A stretch of DNA of 11,488 nt from JAWLGW01 sp964569055 (lineage in GTDB: Bacteria; Planctomycetota; J058), in NCBI GenBank assembly GCA_964569055.1, contig CAZMSZ010000248.1:1-11488 (forward strand), written 5' to 3'. Positions 1 through 6,043 of this stretch are shown piece after piece; position 1 is the stretch's first letter, and every line of letters starts with the position of its first letter. Both the position numbers and the translations under genes were made by a program. The notes under the pieces are model-generated. The model was not told the origin of the DNA. It saw nothing but the letters and a program-made list of their open reading frames with translations, and searched no databases.

Positions 1-2
1 AC

Positions 3-77
3 GAGCGCGGCCTCGACGTCGCGGTCGACCTGGCGCTGGCGCGGCGGCGGGTCGGTCGACGACACGGCTGGTACTGA
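3..77 (+). CDS. C-terminal end of an unidentified plus-strand protein (partial, 5' end outside window)
   Basis: In the third frame the first bases read without a stop for 24 codons, ending in GRRHGWY and a TGA stop at 75-77. All but three of the sense codons end in G or C (the exceptions are GGT, CGA and CGA), as in the confident genes here, whereas the other two plus frames lack that bias. The visible peptide is basic and Arg-rich at its end and probably helical (DVAVDLALARRRVG). That is too little to identify a family. It converges on alaS, with about 270 bp between the two stops. Confidence 0.55.
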   Translation, partial: ERGLDVAVDLALARRRVGRRHGWY

Positions 78-80
78 GCG

Positions 81-247
81 CGCCGAATGTCAGCCCAGCG
101 TGGAAATATGAAATATCAACAGGGAATGAGAAATTAGGAATGCCAGAACGGCTGTCGCTCAAGCGGTCACGCCACGCGAGAGCAATTCCTCATTTCGTAT
201 TTCCGGTTCCCTGTTGATATTTCCTCTCTGGTGGGCTGTCAGGGCGT
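81..247. repeat. AT-rich palindromic (MITE/REP-like) element
   Basis: A markedly AT-rich island sits in otherwise very GC-rich DNA. It is built as nested inverted repeats. A perfect 17-bp pair, GAAATATCAACAGGGAA at 110-126 and its reverse complement at 207-223, encloses a second pair, 130-141 with 185-196 (11 of 12 matching). Outside lies a third pair, TGTCAGCCCA at 88-97 against 232-241 (9 of 10), with CGCC/GGCG edges at 81-84 and 244-247. The inner loop (about 142-184) returns to high GC. There is no ORF of note. The size, fold and base composition fit a non-autonomous mobile or REP/MITE-like element between two convergent genes. I cannot see target-site duplications or a second copy in this window, so mobility is inference. 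Confidence 0.6.
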
Positions 248-262
248 AGCGAGCGACCTCGC

Positions 263-338
263 GCTCGTGCTCGTAGCTCAGGCTGCGTCGTGGCGCAGCG
301 AGCGGGCGGTCAGCAGGGTAGCGAGCACGAGCACGAGC
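263..338 (-). terminator. Long-armed GC-rich hairpin just past the alaS stop (possible terminator)
   Basis: A perfect 12-bp inverted repeat, GCTCGTGCTCGT at 263-274 and its reverse complement at 327-338, lies 14 bp beyond the alaS stop. Inside the loop is a smaller hairpin: GCTGCG at 282-287 pairs with CGCAGC at 294-299, and the flanking GCTC/GAGC (276-279/300-303) extends it past a 2-nt bulge. No T-run follows on either strand, so it is not a classic intrinsic terminator. It may stop or stabilise the 3' end of alaS mRNA, or act bidirectionally between the convergent genes. The structure is seen; its function is inferred. Confidence 0.35.
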
Positions 339-351
339 CGAGGGCGCGGCG

Positions 352-2961
352 CTACCCCAGCCGCGCGCGGACCTCGGCCTTGGCCTTCTCGAGCGCCGCG
401 GGGAGCTGGCTCGCGTCCTTGCCGCTGCCCGTGCACAGCTCGGCCTGCTTGCCGCCGCCGCCGCCGCCGAGGACGGCCGCGACCGGGCGCAGCAGGTCGC
501 GGCTGTGCCAGCCGCGCTCGACCAGCGGCTTGCTCAGCGCGGTGACCATCGGCACCTTGCCCTCGTCCTGGCTGAACAGGAAGGCCACGAACGGGGTGGT
601 GAGCTGCTTGACGCGGTCGCCGTAGCGGCGGAGCGCCTCGGCGTCGGCGCCCTCGACCACGGCCGTGAGCAGCTTCACGCCGTCGACCTCGTTCGCCTGC
701 GGCGCGAGCTGCTCCCAGCTCGGGAGCGCCCGGGCCAGGGCCTCCTTGTTCTTGCGGTGGAGCTCCTTGACCTCGTCCTGCAGGCGCGCGATCCGCTCGA
801 GCACCTCCTCGGGCTTGGCCTTGAGGGCCTGCGCGACCTGCGCCAGGAGCAGCGTGTCCTGGTAGGCCCGCGCGACCGCGGGGTCGCCGGTCAGGGCCGC
901 CACCCGCCGGACCCCCTTGGCGAGCGCCTCCTCGCTCACGAGCTTGAACACGCCGATGTCGCCCGTGCGCTGCACGTGGGTCCCGCCGCACAGCTCGACC
1001 GAGTAGCCGGCCACGTCGATCACGCGCACCACGTCGCCGTACTTCTCGCCGAACATGGCGATCGCGCCGCGCTTGCGCGCCTGGTCGATCGCCATCTCCT
1101 CGATCACCACCGCGTCGTTCTGGGCGATCCGCTCGTTCACCAGCCGCTCCACCTCGCGGAGCTGCTCGGCGTCGAGCCTCTCCTTCCAGGCGAAGTCGAA
1201 CCGCAGCCGGCTGGCCGCCACCTCCGAGCCCTTCTGCACCGCCGAGCGGTCGAGCACCTGGTGCAGCGCCCAGTGGAGCAGGTGGGTCGCGGTGTGGTTG
1301 CGCCGGAGCTGGGCGCGCCGCTCGCCGTCGACCGTGGCGATCACCGGGGCCCCCTGCTTGATCTGCTCGGGGTCGCCCTGCAGCCAGCGGCCGAGGTGGA
1401 CCACCACCTGGCCGGTGCGCTGGGTGTCGTGCACCTCGAACTCGAGCTTGCCGTCGGGGCTGACGATCGTGCCGGTGTCGCCGACCTGCCCGCCGCTCTC
1501 GGCGTAGAACGGCGTGCGGTCGAGCACCAGCTCGCTCGGGCCGGCGGCCGCGATGAGCCCCTCGTCGGCGGTCTGCTCGTAGCCGGTGAACAGGGTGGTC
1601 GGCGCGTGCTTGTACTTGCCGAGGTCGACCGCCTTGAACTGGCTGGCCCCGCGCGAGCGCTCCCGCGCCACCTCGCGCAGCCGCTCGTACTCCTTCTCGT
1701 CGATCTTGAGCCCCGCCTCCTCGGCCATCTGCCGGGTCAGGTCGGAGGGGAACCCGTGCGTGTCGTGCATCACGAACACGACCTCGCCCGGCACGACCTT
1801 GCGGCCGGCCTTCAGCAGCTCCTCGCGCTGCTTCTCGAAGTAGGCGGTCCCCTTGTCGAGCGTCTTGAGGAACTGCGCCTCCTCGTCGGTCAGCACCGAG
1901 CGGATCACCTCCTGGTTGGCGCGCAGCTCGGGGAAGGCGTCGCCCATGACCGACACCAGCGCCGGCACGAGGTCGGCCATGGCCGGCTCGGTGACGCCGA
2001 GCTTGTGGAGGAACCGCGAGGCGCGGCGCAGGATCCGGCGCAGCACCGAGCCGCGCCCGGTGTTGCTCGGGAGCGCCCCGTCGGCGATCGAGAAGCTGAG
2101 GCAGCGCAGGTGGTCGGCGATCGCCCGGTGCGGCGTCCCGGCGGGGCCCTGGTCGTAGGGCACGCCCGACCGCGCCGCGACGGCCTGGACCAGCGGCTGG
2201 AACAGGTCGGTGTCGTAGTTGGAGTACACGCCCTGCAGGACCTGCGCCACGCGCTCGAGGCCCGCGCCGGTGTCGACGTGCTTGGCGGGGAGCGGCTCGA
2301 GGCTGCGGTCGGCCTTGCGCTCGAACTGGATGAACACGAGGTTCCACAGCTCGATGAACCGCGAGCAGCCGGCGTTCACCGCGCACTCGTGCCCGGGGGC
2401 CCCCTGCTGGTCGCAGGTGCCGACGCCCCGGTCGATGTGGATCTCGGTGCAGGGGCCGCACGGGCCGGTCTCGCCCATCTCCCAGAAGTTGTCCTTGTCG
2501 CCGAACGTCAGCACCCGCTCGGGGGCGATGTCGGTGACCTCGCGCCACAGCGCGGCCGCCTCGGCGTCGGTGTGGTGGACGGTGGCGAACAGGCGCGCCT
2601 TGTCGATCTTCCACACCCCGGTGAGGAGGTCCCAGGCCCACTCGATCGCCTCGCGCTTGAAGTAGTCGCCGAACGACCAGTTGCCGAGCATCTCGAAGAA
2701 CGTCTGGTGGTAGCCGTCCTTGCCGACCTCCTCGAGGTCGTTGTGCTTGCCGCCGGCGCGGATGCACTTCTGGGTGTCGGCGGCCCGCTTGTAGGGGCGC
2801 TGGCCGGTCCCGAGGAACACGTCCTTGAACTGGTTCATGCCCGCGTTGGTGAACAGCAGGGTCGGGTCGCCCTGCGGCACCACCGGGGCGCTCTCGACGA
2901 TCGTGTGGCCGCGCTCGCGGAAGAAGTCGAGGAAGCTCTGGCGGATCTCGCTGGCCTTCAT
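352..2961 (-). CDS. alaS: Alanyl-tRNA synthetase
   Basis: A full-length class II alanyl-tRNA synthetase of 869 residues (the family is usually about 875). It charges tRNA-Ala with alanine in the cytoplasm and hydrolyses mischarged Ser/Gly. The catalytic core shows FTNAGMNQFKDVFLG (37-51), QKCIRAGGKHNDLEEVG (64-80), FFEMLGNWSFGDYFK (88-102) and GRGSVLRRILRRA (302-314). The editing domain carries its four zinc ligands, HTATH (556-560) and CGGTH (658-662). The C-terminal DHHA1/C-Ala domain has the glycine run GGGGGGK (832-838). The ATG start is supported by AGAAGGA (+ strand 2967-2973) ending 5 nt upstream. A Cys-rich stretch (C168, C171, C183, C193, C199) lies in the catalytic domain between the GPCGPC motif and the FIELWN motif. 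It lies 57 bp downstream of thpR on the same strand and is probably co-transcribed with it. It is intact, with no frameshift. Confidence 0.98.
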   Translation of the reverse strand: MKASEIRQSFLDFFRERGHTIVESAPVVPQGDPTLLFTNAGMNQFKDVFLGTGQRPYKRAADTQKCIRAGGKHNDLEEVGKDGYHQTFFEMLGNWSFGDYFKREAIEWAWDLLTGVWKIDKARLFATVHHTDAEAAALWREVTDIAPERVLTFGDKDNFWEMGETGPCGPCTEIHIDRGVGTCDQQGAPGHECAVNAGCSRFIELWNLVFIQFERKADRSLEPLPAKHVDTGAGLERVAQVLQGVYSNYDTDLFQPLVQAVAARSGVPYDQGPAGTPHRAIADHLRCLSFSIADGALPSNTGRGSVLRRILRRASRFLHKLGVTEPAMADLVPALVSVMGDAFPELRANQEVIRSVLTDEEAQFLKTLDKGTAYFEKQREELLKAGRKVVPGEVVFVMHDTHGFPSDLTRQMAEEAGLKIDEKEYERLREVARERSRGASQFKAVDLGKYKHAPTTLFTGYEQTADEGLIAAAGPSELVLDRTPFYAESGGQVGDTGTIVSPDGKLEFEVHDTQRTGQVVVHLGRWLQGDPEQIKQGAPVIATVDGERRAQLRRNHTATHLLHWALHQVLDRSAVQKGSEVAASRLRFDFAWKERLDAEQLREVERLVNERIAQNDAVVIEEMAIDQARKRGAIAMFGEKYGDVVRVIDVAGYSVELCGGTHVQRTGDIGVFKLVSEEALAKGVRRVAALTGDPAVARAYQDTLLLAQVAQALKAKPEEVLERIARLQDEVKELHRKNKEALARALPSWEQLAPQANEVDGVKLLTAVVEGADAEALRRYGDRVKQLTTPFVAFLFSQDEGKVPMVTALSKPLVERGWHSRDLLRPVAAVLGGGGGGKQAELCTGSGKDASQLPAALEKAKAEVRARLG

Positions 2962-3018
2962 GGGGGTCCTTCTGCGCCGAGGAGCGCGGGCTCCGGCGGC
3001 GAATTCGAACCGCCCAGG

Positions 3019-3678
3019 TTACCGGCTGGCGGGCTCCTCGGGAGGAGTCAGCGCCAGGCGCGCGCGCGCCGTGTAGCGAGCGGGGCGCCCGCCGCCGAGC
3101 TCGCTCTGCACCAGGACCAGCTCGCGCGCGCTGAACGGGAGCGGGCCCAGCGACGTGGCGCGGAGGAGCGCGGTCAGGCGGGCCACGGCGGCCCGCCCGC
3201 GCGCGGCCTCCTCCGCGCCCGCGCGCCCGGCGCGCTCGTGCCGCCGGCCGCGCGGCGGGCGGCGCGGCCGCTCGGTCCGGACCCGCCCGAGCGTGACGTG
3301 GCCGCGGTACGGGCGGCGCTCGGGCTCGACGCCCAGCCGCCGCGCCGTCCGCTCGAGGTGCGCCGCGAGGCGCCCCAGCGGCTCGAGCGACGGCCCGCTC
3401 AGCCCGGCCCACAGCACGCGCCCGCCGAACCCGCCCAGCCCCTCGACCGCCAGCTCGAGCGGGCCTTCGCGCGGCAGCCCCTCCGCGGCGGCGGCCGCCG
3501 CCCGCTCCGCCGCGTCGTCGCCCGCGAGCTCGCCCAAGAACTCGAGCGTGAGGTGCATGCCCTCGGGGCTCGACCAGCTCACGCGCGCGTCGGGCTCGCT
3601 CCGGCGGAGCCGCTCCTGCACCTCGGCCAGCCGCGCGCGCAGCGCCTCGGGGAGCTCGAGCGCCCAGAACAGCCTCAC
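3019..3678 (-). CDS. thpR: RNA 2',3'-cyclic phosphodiesterase (2'-5' RNA ligase family, 2H superfamily)
   Basis: A 219-residue protein of the 2H phosphoesterase superfamily. It has the two signature tetrapeptides, HLTL at 42-45 (in the context GMHLTLEFLGE) and HVTL at 127-130, whose His residues act as general acid and base on 2',3'-cyclic phosphate RNA ends. The N-terminus, MRLFWALELPEALR, is typical of ThpR. Family members are usually about 180-190 residues. The extra length here is an Arg/Ala/Gly-rich, probably disordered insert at roughly 132-168, before the final strand region LPFSARELVLVQSEL. The GTG start at 3676-3678 is chosen because a strong GGAGGAGG Shine-Dalgarno lies 5 nt upstream. 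It heads a likely thpR-alaS unit and diverges from the glycosyltransferase gene, whose start is 65 bp away. RNA ligase activity has been reported for some relatives, but the cyclic phosphodiesterase role is the better-supported one. Confidence 0.88.
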   Translation of the reverse strand: MRLFWALELPEALRARLAEVQERLRRSEPDARVSWSSPEGMHLTLEFLGELAGDDAAERAAAAAAEGLPREGPLELAVEGLGGFGGRVLWAGLSGPSLEPLGRLAAHLERTARRLGVEPERRPYRGHVTLGRVRTERPRRPPRGRRHERAGRAGAEEAARGRAAVARLTALLRATSLGPLPFSARELVLVQSELGGGRPARYTARARLALTPPEEPASR

Positions 3679-3743
3679 GCCGGCCTCCTCCCGCGAGGCT
3701 ACCTCGGTTGCGCGCGCCGCGGGCGCGGGGCAAGGTCGAGCGC

Positions 3744-4982
3744 GTGAGCGACCCGCCTGAAGCGCGCGACCCTGCTGGCCCGCTGCCCTGGCGAGGCCGG
3801 CTGGCCCGCTGGGCGCCCGCCGCCGCGCTGGCGCTGGGCGTGCTCCTGTTCGCCAGCTGCGTGCACCGCGCGGGCCCGAGCGAGCGGACCGACCTCCCGG
3901 TGTACCTCGCCGCCGCCCGCGAGCTGACCCAGGGGCGCGACCCGCTCGGCGTCACCAGCCGGCGCGGCTGGCCCTACGTGTACCCGCCCACCCTGGCCGC
4001 GCTGCTGACCCCGCTCCTCCCGCTCCCCCAGCGGGCGGCCGCCGCGGTGTGGTTCGTCGTCTCGCTCGCCGCGTTCGCGGCCGGCTGCCTGGCGCTCCGC
4101 CGCGCGCTCGGCCGGCGCGGCCCGTTCGAGCCGCTCGCCGACGGCGCGCCGCTCCTGCTGGTGCTGCTGCCCACCGCCAGCGCGCTCCTGCGCGGGCAGG
4201 TGGGGCCGCTCCTGCTCGGCCTGGCGGGCGGCGCGGCGCTGTGCCTGGCGCGGCGCCGCGACCTCACCGCGGGGCTGCTCCTGGCCCTGGCCGCCGCGAT
4301 CAAGCTCACCCCCGCCCTGGCGCTGCTGGGGCTCGTGTTCGCGCGCCGCTGGCGGGTGGCGCTCGGCGGCGCGCTCGGCCTGTTGCTGTGGCTGGTCCTC
4401 GTGCCGCTGCCGTTCCTGGGACCGAGCGGCGCCCGCGCGGCGCTGGCGCACTTCGGCGAGCGGATGGTGCTCCACCCGCTGAAGTCGCCCGAGGACCCGG
4501 ACATCACCGCCAAGGGCGTGCACGTCGGCAACAACCAGTCGCTCAGCTCGCAGGTGATCCGGCGCGTGTTCACCGCGCCCGCGCGCCCGGCGCTGCTCGC
4601 GCTGGTGGTCGCGCTGGCGCTGGCGCCCGCGCTCGCCGTCGCCGCGCGCGGCCCCGAGGCCGGCGCGAGCGTGCCCGCGCTCGGGGTCCTGCTCGCGGCC
4701 CCGCTCGTGGCGGCGCCCGTCGCCTGGCACCACCACCACGTGCTGCTCCTGCCGGCGCTGGCCGCGCTGTGGCTGGGCCGCGAGCGCCTGAGCGCCGCGC
4801 GGCCCGTCCTCGCCGCGTTCGCCGCGCTGAGCCTGCTCCACTTCGCGATCAAGCCGCTGCGCGACCTGGGGCTGCTCGGTGGGGGCACGCTGCTGGTCCT
4901 GTACGCCGCGGCCGCGCTGGCGTGGCGCGCGGGCGAGGCGGACGCGCCTGGGCCCGAGGCCTCGGCCGGAGGAGCTGGCTGA
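3744..4982 (+). CDS. Integral membrane glycosyltransferase, GT87/DUF2029 (mannosyltransferase-like) family
   Basis: A 412-residue, strongly hydrophobic protein with about ten predicted membrane helices. It shows the ordered landmarks of the GT87/DUF2029 family. These are an Asp after the first helix (D50, in RTDLPVYLAAARE), YVYPPTLAALLTPLLPLP (78-95), RGQVGPLLLGL (150-160), IKLTPALALLGLVFARRWR (186-204), NNQSLSSQVIRRVF (263-276) and WHHHHVLLLPALAAL (328-342). Known members use polyprenyl-phosphate-linked mannose or arabinose to extend envelope glycans on the outer face of the membrane; the acceptor here is unknown. GTG at 3744 is preferred because AAGG lies 8 nt upstream. A TTG at 3708 would add 12 Arg-rich residues with no family support. 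The C-terminal tail (about 396-412) is Ala/Gly/Pro-rich. The Ser/Thr kinase gene follows within 30-40 bp on the same strand and could be co-transcribed. Confidence 0.82.
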   Translation: MSDPPEARDPAGPLPWRGRLARWAPAAALALGVLLFASCVHRAGPSERTDLPVYLAAARELTQGRDPLGVTSRRGWPYVYPPTLAALLTPLLPLPQRAAAAVWFVVSLAAFAAGCLALRRALGRRGPFEPLADGAPLLLVLLPTASALLRGQVGPLLLGLAGGAALCLARRRDLTAGLLLALAAAIKLTPALALLGLVFARRWRVALGGALGLLLWLVLVPLPFLGPSGARAALAHFGERMVLHPLKSPEDPDITAKGVHVGNNQSLSSQVIRRVFTAPARPALLALVVALALAPALAVAARGPEAGASVPALGVLLAAPLVAAPVAWHHHHVLLLPALAALWLGRERLSAARPVLAAFAALSLLHFAIKPLRDLGLLGGGTLLVLYAAAALAWRAGEADAPGPEASAGGAG

Positions 4983-5022
4983 GGCCAGCCGAGGCGGATA
5001 CGGTCGCCCGGTGGGGGGGCGC

Positions 5023-5482
5023 GTGACCACGATCCCTGGCTTCGAGGTCGTCCGCGAGCTGGGCCGCGGCGGCATGGGGGTGGTTTACCTGGCGCATCAG
5101 GCGCCGACGGGGCGGCTCGTCGCGCTCAAGGTGATCCGCGCGCGGGCCGGCGGGACCGCGAGCCGGCGCTTCGCCGAGGAGGCCCGCGGCTTGGCACGGC
5201 TGCGTCACCCCGGCGTGGTCGCGCTCCATGCGGCGGGTGAGCACGGGCCCGACCTGTACCTCGCCATGGAGTACGTCGAGGGCGCATCTCTGGCCGACCG
5301 CCTGGAGCGGGGCGGGCCGTTCGCTCCGGAGGACGCGGCTCGCATCGCGCGGGACGTCGCGCTGGCCCTGGCGCACGCCCACGCGCAGGGGATCGTGCAC
5401 CGCGACGTCAAGCCGGCGAACGTGCTGCTCGCCGGAGCAGCTCTCGCCGGTGCTCGAGCTCCAGGCGACCGTCGCCGGGTCC
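5023..5482 (+). CDS. Hanks-type Ser/Thr protein kinase, N-terminal half (truncated at assembly gap)
   Basis: The start of a bacterial PknB-like kinase domain. It has the glycine loop LGRGGMGVVYLA (13-24), the ATP-binding Lys in VALKVI (K36), the helix-C Glu around 52-53 in RRFAEEARGLARLRHP, the hinge YLAMEYVEG (79-87) and the catalytic loop HRDVKPANVLL (126-136). The expected DFG, activation loop and C-lobe are absent. After about position 5427 this frame becomes Ala/Gly/Arg-rich with poor G/C at third positions and then meets the run of Ns. The end of the translated segment is therefore not trustworthy and the gene is incomplete here. The start could be GTG 5023 or the in-frame GTG 5011. 5023 places the initiator right before the kinase fold, but neither has a convincing Shine-Dalgarno. 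A role in signalling is a family inference; the sensor or partner is unknown. Confidence 0.85.
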
Positions 5483-5637
5483 NNNNNNNNNNNNNNNNNN
5501 NNNNNNNNNNNNNNNNNNNNNNNNNNNNNNNNNNNNNNNNNNNNNNNNNNNNNNNNNNNNNNNNNNNNNNNNNNNNNNNNNNCTCGCCGGAGCAGCTCTC
5601 GCCGGTGCTCGAGCTCCAGGCGACCGTCGCCGGGTCC
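5428..5637. repeat. Exact 55-bp direct duplication flanking the gap
   Basis: The 55 bases at 5428-5482 recur without a mismatch at 5583-5637, one copy immediately before and one immediately after the Ns. The copies are 155 bp apart, not a multiple of three, so they are read in different frames in the two flanking coding stretches. Only the right copy sits in a frame with consistent G/C third positions (reading SPEQLSPVLELQATVAGS). Fifty-five is a common de Bruijn k-mer length, so the pattern most likely reflects two graph edges sharing a node, or an unresolved loop, rather than a biological repeat. Confidence 0.9.
5483..5582. other. Assembly gap, 100 Ns of unknown true length
   Basis: Exactly 100 unknown bases, the conventional placeholder for a gap of unestimated size. 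The real distance between the flanks could be anything from an overlap to many kilobases, so the missing kinase C-lobe and possibly further genes may lie here. Reading frames should not be carried across it. Confidence 0.97.
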
Positions 5638-6033
5638 GACGCGCTCGCGAGGTTCTACCCGCGCGCCCGGGCGGACGCGGGCTTCGCGCGGGTGCTGGCC
5701 GAGGTGCACGCCACGGTGGCCCTGCACCCGTTCTCGAGCGAGGAGCGCGCCGTCCGCGTGGCGCTCGCGCTCTGGAGCATCGCCGAAGGCGAGTGGTATC
5801 GCTCGCCCGTGTTCGAGGCGTTCGCGCGGGACGTGCTCTCCGTGGGGTCCGCCGAGCTGGCCGAGGTGAGCGCCGCCGCCCAGCGAGGACGACGCGCGGT
5901 GCAGCGGACGCTGCTGGCGGTCGTGTCCGGGCGCCGCGGGCGCGCGTGGGCCGTTCGCCTCGGACAGACGCTCGGAGAGGTGGACCCCGCCGCCGCGGAG
6001 GAGCTCCGGCCGCTGCTCGAGCGCCTGCGCTGA
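5584..6033 (+). CDS. C-terminal 149 residues of an unrecognised protein (5' end lost in the gap)
   Basis: From the edge of the gap to a TGA at 6031-6033 this frame has strong G/C at third positions and reads as a soluble, mostly helical protein. Examples are ALARFYPRARADAGFARVL, the Trp-containing helix RVALALWSIAEGEWY, and a C-terminal helix ending ELRPLLERLR. I recognise no catalytic motif. SPEQ at its first residues resembles a kinase activation-loop motif, but what follows is not a kinase C-lobe (no DxWxxG). It may be the C-terminal region of the same kinase polypeptide or part of a different gene; the gap prevents a decision. It converges on the ATPase gene with only 10 bp between the stops. 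Confidence 0.6.
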   Translation, partial: SPEQLSPVLELQATVAGSDALARFYPRARADAGFARVLAEVHATVALHPFSSEERAVRVALALWSIAEGEWYRSPVFEAFARDVLSVGSAELAEVSAAAQRGRRAVQRTLLAVVSGRRGRAWAVRLGQTLGEVDPAAAEELRPLLERLR

Positions 6034-6043
6034 TCGCCCCAGC

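Noticed and set aside
278..3955. A 1225-codon open frame on the minus strand and a 1080-codon one on the plus strand (505-3747) across the alaS/thpR region
   Set aside because: Both overlap alaS in other frames, are Arg/Ala/Gly/Pro- or Leu/Glu/Val-biased low-information sequences and show no family motifs. Long stop-free shadow frames are expected at this GC content.
5584..5601. SPEQ as the activation-loop APE motif of the same kinase
   Set aside because: The residues that follow lack the DxWxxG and other C-lobe motifs, so the match is probably coincidental.
4879..6033. A single kinase-containing protein spanning the N run
   Set aside because: Continuity depends only on the arbitrary 100-N length, and the frames on the two sides conflict across the duplicated 55-mer.
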